Below are positions 10,805 to 20,733 of a DNA stretch of 64,000 nt, piece by piece (within the stretch, counting starts at the first letter, position 1; every line of letters starts with the position of its first letter). The notes under the pieces were generated by a model. It had not been told where the DNA came from. It saw only the letters and a program-made list of their open reading frames with translations, and searched no databases. Location: NCBI GenBank assembly GCA_029207755.1, contig JARCOQ010000025.1:2968820-3032819 (forward strand). The letters are read 5' to 3'. The position numbers were made by a program, and so were the translations under genes. Source of the stretch: Chamaea fasciata (lineage: Eukaryota; Chordata; Aves; Passeriformes; Sylviidae).

Positions 10805-10900
10805 GTTTTCCTGCAGAGAGAGGTGTTTAGGGAGAAATGAGGAGGTGACTTTGCCGTGGAACAGGTGATGGGGCTGAGACCCTCCTGGGCAGCTGAGTCA
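10805..10900 (+). repeat. dispersed repeat family, member C
   Basis: Reads ttcctgcagagagaggtgtt, then gtgatggggctgagaccctc, then cctgggcagctgagtc. Members A (3071) and B (8590) share the order. Confidence 0.5.
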
Positions 10901-11094
10901 CGTGGAGCAGGAGCGTGGCTGTGCATGCGGAAGAGCAAAGAGGGTGGAAAATCCATAACTCTGCACCAAAATGGGGACAGTGACAGCGCCCAGCACAGCC
11001 TGGGGACTGTCCTGTGAAACACAGCGAGGCTGTGGGCTCTCCTTGTCCTTCCCTGTCTGCTCAGCCCCACCTGGGACTAAAAAACCCCAACAGG

Positions 11095-11325
11095 ACTAAA
11101 ATGCCAGGAACTGACCCTCGTGGGGCCAGCAGGAGCCGGGGGTGGCAGTGGTGGTGACACAGTGGTGGCACCTGAGCTCACAGCTGATCCTCGTGGGGCC
11201 AGGAGGAGCCGGGGGTGGCACTGGTGGTGGCACAGGGGTGGCACCTGAGCTCACAGCTGATCCTCGTGGGGCCAGCGGGAGCCATGGGTGACAGTGCTGG
11301 TGACACAGTGACGGCACCAGCTCAC
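11095..11325. repeat. 73-bp tandem repeat (three units)
   Basis: The landmark cctcgtggggccag occurs at 11116, 11189 and 11262. The first two units are nearly identical and the third is more diverged. Confidence 0.9.
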
Positions 11326-12035
11326 TGAGAGACCCCTGGGAGATGTGGGCTGGGAGAGGAGGGTGCAGAGCTCACAGGTGACAACATGGGAGGGTTCAGG
11401 GGCTCCTTCCTGAGAGCTGCAGGAATTCCAGGGATTGCCCCCAAGGAGTAGTGAGGGGTCACAGCCCAAACCTGATGTCACAAAGAGGGGACACGAGGAC
11501 CTCCTGTGAAAACAGTGAAGTGAGAGGCTCAGACCAGTGGGAACAACCCTCAGTGAGCCAAAGCAAGGGGGGAAGCACAGGGAATGGGGACAGGAAAGGG
11601 GATGTAAGAATTCCCTGCCTTTACCAGGAATGTTGTGCTGATTTTGGGCAGCGGGATCGATTCAGATTCACAGATTTCTGCCTCGATGAAGGCAGCAGGG
11701 TTGTTTGTGATTTACCCTGAGCTCAGAGCTCTGATTCTCCACATTCAAATCCATTCCATCCCAATCCATGCAGGAGCTCAGCACTGGCTCTGGGATCTGA
11801 GACTTCCAGCTCCTCGCCTCCGTGTTGTGCTGCCAAAGAAGGGACTTGTTTTTCTTCTTTTTTTCTTTTTTTTCCCCCATTCCATTTTGTTTCCTAAAGA
11901 ACAATTTCACAAAGCAAAACCAAACCAGTTCCACCCAAACCAAATCAAACCCTTTCACCGGCCAAGACGACTTTGGGAACAGAACCACTGCGGGCTCAGA
12001 AGACCAGCAGGCCAATTAAAAAAAGCAAAAAAAAC
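11326..12035. other. unique DNA, no gene seen
   Basis: Contains pyrimidine-rich and A/C-rich stretches at about 11840-12040 but no recognised element. Confidence 0.4.
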
Positions 12036-12225
12036 CCCTTTTCCCATTTATTATTATGTAAAATCTCCTGCTCTTTAGGGCAATCTCATGATTATGAAGG
12101 GGTCAGGGGAGCTGATTTATGATTAGAGAGCTCTTGGCATCGGCAATATTGTATATGTTTTAATTTTGAACCTTAATAATCCATCCAACGTGCAGCACTT
12201 GATCGTGACACTCATTTCTCACGGA
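12036..12225. promoter_or_regulatory. candidate conserved AT-rich island
   Basis: An AT-rich island (atttattattatgtaaaatc, gctgatttatgattagag, caatattgtatatgttttaa, ccttaataatcc) ends about 80 bp before the second copy of the duplicated module. Function is inferred from composition and homeodomain-type cores. Confidence 0.3.
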
Positions 12226-12303
12226 GCTTTTTGCACAGCCACCTTCACCTCCTCTCCAAACCTCTTCCCCGTGCCAAAGTCAAACAGAATCCAACTTTTC
12301 CCC

Positions 12304-13002
12304 CTGGAATCAACCTCCCAAAGACCCCCAGGGTGGGTCCCTTGTCGCCATCCAAAGTGACAAAGCTTCCTGCTCGCACCAAGGGGAGGCTCCTACTCAG
12401 AGAAAAGGAAAATCCGGTGGTTTACTGGATTTCTTTTGGTCAATTCTTCCTCTGGAAGGGAAAAAGAATTCCTGGCTTCTTTTCTGAACTCTTATGTCTA
12501 AAGACACATCGGCTTTGCTCCGTGGAGTGGCTGCAGGTGACGCTCAGAAGCACCAAAAATGAGTTTTTGCTGAGGCAGCCCCTTGGGTCGCTGTGCCTGG
12601 TGTGATTTGAGTCTCAGCCTGTGTCCAGTGGGGTGGAAAAAGGGGGAATCAGGGCTGGTGGGTGAATTCTGAGCTGGGGAATCTTGTTCAGGGAGGATTT
12701 GGGATGGTGTAAAGCTGGCTCGGGGTCTGTCCTGCTCTGATTTCACAGCATTCCCACTCAAACAACCCCAAATTTCCTGCCCAGGAGTACCAAAAATGAA
12801 TTTGTGCTGAGCCACCACCCTGGGTCACTGTGCCTGGCATGATTTGAGTCCCAGCCGGTGCCCAGCGGGGTGACAAAGGGGAAATCAGCGCTGGCGGGTG
12901 AATTCTGAGCTGGGAATCTTGCTCAGGGAGGACACACGAGGTGCAAATCTGCCCTGGAGGCAGCTCAGGCTCTGTCCCGCTCTGATTCCACACCATTCCC
13001 AC
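12304..13002 (+). repeat. 0.7-kb duplicated module, copy 2
   Basis: Direct repeat of 8803-9490. The tandem tail units start at 12553 and 12790 (237-bp period). Divergence from copy 1 is very low to 12605 and clearly higher afterwards, with small indels. Confidence 0.85.
12327..12605 (+). other. shared open frame without ATG, copy 2
   Basis: Same 92 residues and TGA stop as the frame at 8822-9100. The four differences fall at 12356, 12443, 12467 and 12521 (AAG/AAA, CAG/CAA, AGG/AGA, TCT/TCC) and none changes an amino acid. Just upstream, two differences do change residues (Asp/Asn, Ile/Thr). No in-frame ATG is visible. Translation is unproven. Confidence 0.3.
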
Positions 13003-13144
13003 CCCAAGAACCCCGAGTGCCCTGCCCAGGACACCCCGCTGGCCCCCAGGGCTGTGTCCCCTGTCCCTCTGGCACCCCGAGGTGTTTATTGAATTGTTGT
13101 CCCTGCTCCTGGCGGCGGCGTTTCCCTGCCATTAAACCCTGCCA

Positions 13145-13400
13145 GCCGCGCTCTGACTGGGTAATTTAAAGCTATAGTTAAATTATGACTTCTCTGAACC
13201 TGTTGTGGCACTGACGCATAACCCTAATTAAATGATCGCATCCATTCCAAAGCCAGTCTTTTCTCCCCTCAAACGTTAATTACAACATAAGAGGCTTTAA
13301 TGGCTCGCCTCACCTCCAGCTCCTCGAAAGAAAGGTCATGCGATTAATTTTCGTCATTAATCTTTTCCCAATGTGGACATTGTGCTGTCACTGGAGCCTA
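13145..13400. promoter_or_regulatory. candidate developmental enhancer (ATTA cluster)
   Basis: The AT-rich island has TAATTA at 13225-13230 and 13277-13282, ATTAAT at 13343-13348 and ATTAATC at 13356-13362, plus ctatagttaaattatgac near its start. The four homeodomain cores within 140 bp and the abrupt change to C-rich DNA at about 13400 suggest a conserved enhancer. Conservation could not be tested. Confidence 0.35.
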
Positions 13401-14060
13401 TTAAACCCCCTTTGTCCCCCTCCCCTTCTTCTGCCTTCTCCCCCCTTCATTTCTCCCCCCCCCACCCCCCAAGTGAACGAGAGAACAAAAATATTTGAGC
13501 TCCACTTTGGCTCCGGTGCCTTCTCAAGGCTTGGGATATGTCCCACGTCCCATGTCCCACTGTCCACCTGAGAGCAGTGGGGACACTGCTCTGCAGCACA
13601 GGGGACGATTTGGGGCTGGTGGGGACGATTTGGGGCTGGTGGGGGTGATTTAGGGGTGCTTGGGACCCCCTGAGAGCTGCTCAGGGCACTGGGGTGGTGA
13701 CACCAGGGCACCTCCTGGGTGGTGGAGGTTCCTGAGGCTTTGGTAGGGACAACTGGACGGACACAGAGGCTGGAGACGGGGACAAGGGACAGCAGGAGGG
13801 GTGCAAAGGGCCAGGCCGTGCCCAGCCAGGGTGGGCACAGCTCTGGGGGCAGAGCCCAGCCCCTCCCCGTGCCCCAGCAACCAACCGCTGCTGGGGGACC
13901 TGTTTCAAAGCCCCTTTTTTTGGTTGTTTTGTTTTGTTTTCCAAAGCAAACGGGCATTTTCCAACCTCCACAAAACCTTCCCGGGTGCCTCAACCCCCCG
14001 AGCTCGGGAGCAGCTCTGGTTTGGGCGCTGGGCGGGCGGGGGGCTCGGAGCGCACGCACA
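13401..14060. other. C-rich to GC-rich unique DNA, no gene seen
   Basis: A C-rich run lies at 13437-13470. A 20-bp near-repeat (ggggacgatttggggctggt) occurs at about 13602-13660. A TTTTG-rich stretch lies at about 13913-13945. No gene is recognised. Confidence 0.4.
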
Positions 14061-14169
14061 CGCACACACAGGCGTTCGCTTAATTCGCCGTATTGTTTCA
14101 GCTGAAACCAGGGCCTGAATAATTCCCTTTTATCCAGGCTGACGTAATCGGGGGAACAAGTTGCTGCCG

Positions 14170-14320
14170 GGTGGGGGCTGGCTCACTCAGGGCACCGATC
14201 GGAGCGGCAGCTCCAGGCACGAACCACGCCGGCAATCCGGCGATCCGCCGCGCAGCCCGGGGCCGCCGGTGCCGCGTCCCCGAGGCCGGCGGCGTGCCCC
14301 ACTTTGAGCGGGCTGCCAGC
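14170..14320. other. short CpG-rich patch
   Basis: CpG density is high for about 130 bp (words such as cggcgatccgccgcgcagcc). It follows an ATTA/AATTC-bearing stretch at about 14075-14150 (gcttaattcgccgtattgtt, gaataattccc). This could be a small CpG island or just a GC-rich isochore fluctuation. No transcript is recognised. Confidence 0.3.
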
Positions 14321-14559
14321 GCTCCTGAAGGGTATGACCCACTTCCCAGCCCTCCCTCCAGCTCGCTGACATCCTTTTCTTGCCGTCCCCAAGGGCAGCG
14401 GCTCATGGGGGGAAAATCCTGGAGTGTTTTAATAAAGAGGAGACAGATGGCTGTCACCTCCTCGCCGGGTAGATCCGGGAGTGGGAAGTGGGAAAGGAGA
14501 GCAGGGCGGAGACGGGACGAGCCTATTTGGGCCGGGATCTTTCCCTCAAGGCTCAGCTA

Positions 14560-15890
14560 AGTGGCTCCTCCACACTCCCAAGGATCTCCCTGGATTTAGA
14601 CATCTGAGGATGTGGATCTCCCATCCCTCTCCCTGCGGGCTCCGGCAGCTCCCGGCCCCTCGGGCAGGATTTGGGCTCTTTGTGGCTCATCCCTGTCTCC
14701 TGCTCCAGGCCTGGGGTGAGCCAGGCGAGCGATCCTGGCTGTGCTTTTGCCGCAGGAATTGCTTTCAGCAAGGGCAGGGAGAAGAGCTCGGGATGGGGCT
14801 GGAATTCCATCTGAATTTGGGAACTGGAGTGAGCACAAGGGCTGAGCCTGGCTGTGTGTGGCAGTCACACAAAAACCCCTCTGGAGCCCTCTGGGGCTCT
14901 TCCCTGGGCATCAGGGAGGGTGAAAATCCCGGGAACGGGTGGTGGATGGGCACACACTGCAATATTCCTGCCCGGGATGGGAGCCCGGGGTGAGTTGGGC
15001 CAAGCTGAGCACGGGGACCTCGGTGCCTCCCTCGTGGTGGGAGCTCTGGGGCTAAAATCAGCTCCAGGAGCTGCCAGGGAATCCTCCCCACCCAAACAAG
15101 CCAGGAAAGAGCCCAGGAAAATGGAGAGAAATGAGGGAAGTGTCTGAATTCACGGCCTGGGGCTCTGCTGGTGTCTCTGGGATGGAATTACAGGAAAAAA
15201 AGGGGATGGGGAAAGTGTGGACAAGGAAAAAGTGTGACAGCAGCATCCTGAGCTGAGGGAAATGACTGCAGACATGCTGGGAGTGAAATCAGGCCTCCAG
15301 ACCTGGCCTGATTTCACTCCCTGGGCCCTTCTCACCTTGAACGGTGCTAAAATCACCTAACAAGAGAACTGCAGCCAAAATACGAATCCAGCACGAGCTT
15401 CAGACACTACAGCCCTAATTAATACATCCCTGACTGCCACTTTATAGCAGGAAAATAAACAGCTGATGGATAAAGCCTTCCCAGAGACTCCTGTGCCCTG
15501 GAGCACGGGAGCACTGCAGCGAGTGACTGCTCAGCAGCGTTCCATTTCAGACCCAGCACAGAATATAATTGGGATACCCTATAAAGAGTGGGGGGGGAAA
15601 AAAGGGATTGGGATGAATTTCTTGTGCTCCTCACGAGCTTTATGTCCCCCAAAACGACAGCCTGGGGACTCGTGGCCCGCTGCTCCTGCACAGACAGGTT
15701 TGCCACGATAAAATCCTCATCAGGATTTCTGAGGCCCCAGGTGCTCTCGGCTCAGACGATCCTGAGGGTTCTTTTCCCAGCTCTGGGAAAAAAAAAAAAA
15801 AAATCGCTTTTCCCAGCGATTGGGAACGCTCAGCTCTGGATCAGGTCTGGTTTCCTCCCTCAGGGGGTGCGGTGAGGACCTGACCTGGCT
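14560..15890. other. unique DNA, no gene seen
   Basis: A TAATTAAT-bearing patch occurs at about 15412-15475 and A16 at about 15787-15802. No recognised mobile element or coding segment. Confidence 0.4.
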
Positions 15891-15892
15891 CT

Positions 15893-15928
15893 GCTGGGAG
15901 CACTGGGAGCACTGGGAGCACTGGGAGC
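15893..15928. repeat. 10-bp short tandem repeat
   Basis: The unit ctgggagca (with one spacer base) is repeated about four times. Confidence 0.8.
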
Positions 15929-16144
15929 TGTACCCGGCTCTGCGTCTCTCTGCACATCGAGGATCAGCGATTTGGCTTCATCTTCCCCGATTCTTTTTTG
16001 CTCTCTTCAACTCAGGACATTCCGCGATCCTGCGATTCTCTCCTCGGGCTCTAAACCTCCCCGGAGGTTTGGGGAGAGAGGCAGCAGGGCCGGTTTAACC
16101 CAGGGCCGGTTTAAACGGGAGTTTTCTCCCCGGATAACCCAGGT

Positions 16145-16320
16145 GTGGGCAGCGGTGGCAGCGCTCGGAGGCGCCCCGGGATCAAAGCCAGCGGATCCCG
16201 GCTGGCAGCGGATCCCTGCCAGGGCTCCTGCCAAAACCCTGGAGAAGCGAGACAATGGCAAACCCCTCTGGCTTCCCCCGCCGCCGCCGGAGCCGCCCCG
16301 GCTCGGACACCCGCCGCTCT
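16145..16320. other. CpG-rich patch
   Basis: The DNA is CpG-rich (gcgctcggaggcgccccggg and ccgccgccgccggagccgcc words) and ends at a T17 run (16319-16337). No gene is recognised. Confidence 0.3.
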
Positions 16321-16369
16321 TTTTTTTTTTTTTTTTTCCTCTTTGTCCCAAGGACATTGGGGACATCAC

Positions 16370-16910
16370 GTCCGCAGTGCTCCGCGTAGCAGGATAATAA
16401 TAATTAATAACCATTAGCAACAATAAGGATAATACCAGCGCCAGGCCGGACTGACTGTGCAGAAGAGACACTTTTTTTTTTTCCTCTCCCCCTCGCTTTA
16501 ATGAAAACAATGATTTGACTTTGAAGAAAGTGACTTTTTTTTTTTAAGTGAAAGCGGAATCCGCTCCCCTGGCCCCCCCCCGCACACTCCTTCTTCGCCC
16601 CCTCCCTCCTTTTTTTTTTTTTTTTTTTAACTCTCCTTTTTTCTTTTTCTTTTAATACTCTGCGTTCTATCATGCAAATCCCCTTTCAAATTATGAGAGT
16701 ATTAGAGCCATCAGCGGTAATGTCACCGCCACAAAATGAGAGCAGGGACTTAAGCACCTAACGAACAATGAAATGTGCGAGCCCTGGGACAGGACAATTA
16801 AGAACTGGGCTTAGCCAGCCAGGGAAATTTATTGCTATCAAATCCATATTTCTATTTTCCCCCTGAACAGTAACCTATTTGAATATGATTAAAGGGTTTC
16901 ATTAGAGCTG
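16370..16910. promoter_or_regulatory. candidate conserved AT-rich island with octamer motif
   Basis: Begins gcaggataataataattaat and includes three long T-runs (about 16470-16630). It also contains ATGCAAAT (POU octamer) at 16672-16679, caattaagaactggg, and gaatatgattaaaggg near the end. The non-T-run parts look like ordered, non-repetitive sequence typical of conserved elements. This is inferred. Confidence 0.35.
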
Positions 16911-17052
16911 AGAGAAAGGCCCGTGTCCCGCCGTTCCCTGTGAGCTCACAAACACGCGTGCTTCGGGGAGGAGGAGGAGGAGGAGGACGGGCGGCCAGGG
17001 GAGGAAGGAAGGGGACGGGATGCGCACGGGACGGGTGGCCAGGGTCACCAAT

Positions 17053-17072
17053 CCAGGACAGGACAGGACAGG
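17053..17072. repeat. (GGACA)n microsatellite
   Basis: About four ggaca units (aggacaggacaggacaggg). Confidence 0.8.
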
Positions 17073-17144
17073 GCTCTTCCTGCAGCACCAGGGAGCTCCA
17101 GGGCCGCTGGAGAAGGTGGGGAAGAGGGAAGAGGAGCCAGCACC

Positions 17145-17395
17145 CACAGCTTACTGAGGGGGACCTCAGGGTGCCGTGGAAAATGGAATTTAGGGTTTGA
17201 TCCTGCATCCCACCTGCTCTGTGCACTCACTGCTCACTGAGGGGTATCCCAGGGTGCTGCGGAAAACAGGGAATGCAGGGCTGGATCCTGCATCCCACCT
17301 GCTCTGTGCATCCACAGTTCACTGAGGGGCACCCTGGGGTGCCGTGGAAAATGGAATCCAGGCTTTGATCCTTCATCCCACCTGCTCCTGCCCAC
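17145..17395. repeat. 84-bp tandem repeat (three units)
   Basis: The landmark tcctgcatcccacctgctc recurs at 17201, 17286 and 17369 (85- and 83-bp steps). Units share the start actgaggg and a central gtgccgtggaaaatggaat. Confidence 0.9.
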
Positions 17396-18034
17396 ACTGA
17401 GCTGTGACTGCTCCCCCTGGGATGTCACTGTCACCAGGGCCCTGGGGACAGGCACAGACAGGGGTGTGGACAGACATCCCTTCCTCCCTCACCCACGCAC
17501 AGGGAGGAGCAGAGGCCAAGGTTTGCCCAGGTGAGCACTGAGGAACACCTGAACCCCAAAACAGTTTCCCAGTTGCTCCCTGTCCCTCAGTTTGTGTCCT
17601 GGACGAGTCCCTGTCCCCAAGTGCACGATCACAGGAGCTCTGCAGCCTCACCCTGCCTTTATCCAGAGCCCACCACCAGTTTCCCATCACTCCAGAGCTC
17701 TCGCCCCCCGAACATTCCCTATTTTGGCGGTGAGAGGAATCTCGGCCTCTGCTGCTCTATTTATTTCCTCACTATTCCCACCCCACAGTCATCCATCCAT
17801 CACAGGAGCTGAGCCCCAGCTCCTCCACGGAACAGCTTTTGCTGGCATTTGCGAGCTCGATTGAGCTGTTCCCTTCCTGCACCTCAGCTCCTGGTCGTGC
17901 TGCAGAGCTGGGATGGATGGGGCGAGGCAGGGGGGGCAGAGGGAGAGGGGTGCTGCTTTCTGCAGCTTGGGAAATTTGGGGAAATGATGTACAAAAGTTC
18001 TGGAGGGAAAGAGAGAGAGAGAGAGAAAGGAAGA
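17396..18034. other. unique DNA, no gene seen
   Basis: No recognised gene. It passes into a (GA)n run at about 18010-18030. Confidence 0.4.
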
Positions 18035-18205
18035 GGAAGGAAGGAAGGAAGGAAGGAAGGAAGGAAGGAAGGAAGGAAGGAAGGAAGGAAGGAAGGAAGG
18101 AAGGAAGGAAGGAAGGAAGGAAGGAAGGAAGGAAGGAAGGAAGGAAGGAAGGAAGGAAGGAAGGAAGGAAGGAAGGAAGGAAGGAAGGAAGGAAGGAAGG
18201 AAGGA
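18035..18205. repeat. (GGAA)n array, about 42 units
   Basis: About 170 bp of almost perfect GGAA tetranucleotides on the plus strand, preceded by a (GA)n stretch. The minus strand is (TTCC)n and gives false Leu-Pro-Ser-Phe frames. Pure polypurine of this length can form triplex DNA, and each GGAA is an ETS-family core. Confidence 0.97.
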
Positions 18206-18887
18206 GCTCCTTGCCATTGATACCTAGTCCAGAGGGGAGCAACAGCACAAGGATTTGTGACACCGGCTCACTGCTGGTGTTTCTGGAGGAGTCTGGCCCA
18301 CAGGGAAGCATTTCCCACCTCTCCCGAGCAGGAAGAGCTCATTTCCCACCTTCCCAAGGCAGAAAGGGCACATTTCCCTCTGGTCCAAGGCAGTTCATCT
18401 GCAAGTTCCACCGAGGCACCCCAAAATCCTTGGCTGTCTCCTTGCCCCTGCCCTCAGCGCTGTCCATTTAACCCATTTTACCCCCAGGTATCCCAGACCT
18501 GTCCTCCCACCGTCACCCCCCAGCTGTTTGCATCACCAGCTTCAGAAAGAACAGAATTTCCCAGCTCAGACTTGAATTTCTCTCTCTGTCTCCCCTTGGA
18601 GCGAACAGGGATTGATTTCTCCGTGGAATTTCTCACCCCGTGTGTGCAAATCTCATTCCCTGGGTTTGGATGGAGCCCTGGTGGAGGTGGGGCAGAGGAG
18701 CAGGGGATGTTTTCCCCATCCAGCCCTCACAAAGAGCTGTTGCTCTCCCAGTTTTACCTCTCCTCTGGAGCTGGGAAGGGCAGGAAGGCGCTGCTGATCC
18801 CGGGGGGATCGAGGGGACCCCGCAACCCACAGGGCCAGAGCCCGGCTGAGAGTGTCATTTACTGCGGGGTTGTGAATAATGGCCGAT
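18206..18887. other. unique DNA, no gene seen
   Basis: A 330-codon plus-strand open frame runs from here into the next tandem array. It has no recognisable domain and its second half is repeat-encoded. Confidence 0.4.
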
Positions 18888-19174
18888 TCGGGAAAACATC
18901 GGGGCGTTTTTCGGGAAAACATCGGGGCGTTTTTCGGGAAAACATCAGGGTTTGGTTTTTTGGGGGGAAAACATCAGCTTTTTTTCGGGAAAACAACAGG
19001 TTTTTTTGGGATAACGTTAGGGTTTTTGGGAAAACATCAGAGTTTTTTGAGAGGACATCAGGGGTTTTTCGGGGAAATATCAGGGGGGTTTTTTTTCAGG
19101 AAAATTTCAGGGGTTTTTTTGGAAAATATCAGGGGTTTTTTGGGAGAACATTAGGGTTTTTGGGAAAACATCAG
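18888..19174. repeat. 24-28-bp T/G-rich minisatellite
   Basis: Units of the form gggaaaacatcaggg followed by a T-run of variable length are repeated about eleven times. Copies of ttaggg within it are incidental and not telomeric arrays. Confidence 0.9.
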
Positions 19175-19600
19175 CATTCCGGTTCTGGGCAGCATTTGGG
19201 AACCCGTTTAAGCCCCATTAGAGTCAATGGGACTTTCGGACACGCTTAAGTTAAGCAACCGCTTAAACACTTTGCCCGAGTGGTGCCAATGACGACAATT
19301 AGCGCTTCTCCCGGCAATTACGCAGCCGTGGATTTAAGGCCTCGCTCTCCCTGGTGCCACCTCGGGGATGCAGCCCAGGATTCCCGGGATGCAGCCCAGG
19401 ATTCCCGGCGGGAACCACGCGGGTCCTTCCCGCATCCCCGGTTAATTAGAGCTCGCCCCTAACGAGCTGGCCCTGGCCGCGGGGAGGGCTGGCAGCAGCC
19501 GCGGCTGGGTTTGTGTCCCCGCCGGTGACAGCTTTGTGTCCCCGCCAGGTCGCCCCCGAGCCGGGGCTGCCTCCCCTGCCCACCCCCCACCCCGGCGAGG
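19175..19600. other. unique DNA, no gene seen
   Basis: Includes a 20-bp direct duplication (atgcagcccaggattcccgg) at about 19369-19410 and CpG-rich DNA downstream. Confidence 0.4.
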
Positions 19601-19604
19601 CATC

Positions 19605-19860
19605 ACGGCTCCTAACGAAACGGAACTGCTGCCAGATGAAATATATTACTATTAAATACTTAATTCTTCTAGTGAGCGGAGAGCAGCCAGTATGAATACG
19701 ATTATTAAAGAAAATTACTTTGGCTGATCAGATATTTCTGCATACTAATTTCTGACCCTTCTTTCCTCTCTGCTTGCTTCTCATCCCTTAGAGACCAGGA
19801 CAGATAAAATTCCATCACAAATAGCTGATTACTGGGGCTTGCATTAAAATCAAATTTTTT
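19605..19860. promoter_or_regulatory. candidate conserved AT-rich island
   Basis: Contains gaaatatattactattaaat, tatgaatacgattattaaag, gctgatcagatatttctgca and gcattaaaatcaaat in non-repetitive order, between GC-rich DNA and T/A homopolymers. Conservation is inferred. Confidence 0.35.
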
Positions 19861-19913
19861 TTTTTTTCCTCCCGGCGCTAATGTCCTTGCCTAAAGTAGA
19901 GGCAGCAGCTGTC

Positions 19914-19939
19914 AAAAAAAAAAAAAAAAAAAAAAAAAA
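19914..19939. repeat. A26 homopolymer
   Basis: A 26-base A-run is followed by an A/G-rich tract to about 19965. Confidence 0.9.
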
Positions 19940-20132
19940 GGAAGAAAAGAAGAAAAAAAAAAAAGCCTCGAGATTGGTCTAGATCAGAATATCCTGAACT
20001 TTGAGGCTTCTGCTGTTATCAGCTAGATCCAAACGCTGAAGTTGGCTCTGGAAGCAGCTGGGCTGGGAGGTTTGGAGAGGGAGAAGAGAGGGAGGGATGC
20101 CCTGGCTCAGGGCAGTGGTGGGCAGGACGTTC

Positions 20133-20465
20133 TGCCCCTGTCCCTGTCCCGTTCCTGCTCCTGTCCCATTCTTGCTCCAGGCCTTGTTCTAGCTGTATTC
20201 CTGCTCCAATCCCTGTCCCTGCCCCATTCCTGCTCCGTTCCTGCTCCAGTCCCTGTTCCTACTCCGTTCCTGTCCCATTCCTGCCCCAGGCCCTGTCCCT
20301 GCCCCATTCCTGCTCCAGGCTCTGTCCCTCTCCTACTCCTGCTCCAGGCTCTGTTCTTGCCCCATTCCTGCTCCAGTCCCTGTCCTATTCCTGCACCAGT
20401 CCCTATTCCTGCCTCAGTCCCTGTTCCTACCCCATTCCTGCCCCATTCCTCCTCCGTTCCTGCCT
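20133..20465. repeat. degenerate CCTGCTCCAGTCCCTGTTC-type array
   Basis: About 330 bp are built from short words (cctgctcc, ctgtccc, ccattcc) in an irregular 6- to 18-bp pattern. This gives leucine/proline/valine-rich false frames. Confidence 0.85.
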
Positions 20466-20636
20466 GGTGGTCCTTTCCCAGCAGGATCCCCGCGTCTGGT
20501 TCCTGGTAGAGAGGACAGAGGCCAAGCTCCTGCTGGAGCATGGGGATGGAACAGGGCTGGGATGGGCTCAGACCCACGGGGCTTCACCCCCGTTCCCTCC
20601 AAAGGTAGGACCTACACAAACACACCTCAGGGTTCA

Positions 20637-20733
20637 GTCATGGAATCATGGACTGGTTTGGGTTGGGAAGGACCTTCAATCTCATCCAGCTCCGAACCAC
20701 ACCATGGGCAAGGGCGCCTCCCGCCTAGACCAG
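20637..20733 (-). mobile_element. CR1 retroposon 3' fragment
   Basis: The plus strand reads atggactggtttgggttggg, then aaggacctt and catccagctcc, which is the complement of the conserved CR1 3' end. The element therefore points leftwards and is 5'-truncated to about 100 bp. Confidence 0.85.

Noticed and set aside
19010..19170. Telomere-like ttaggg words
   Set aside because: They are scattered single occurrences inside a different 24-28-bp unit, not a TTAGGG array.
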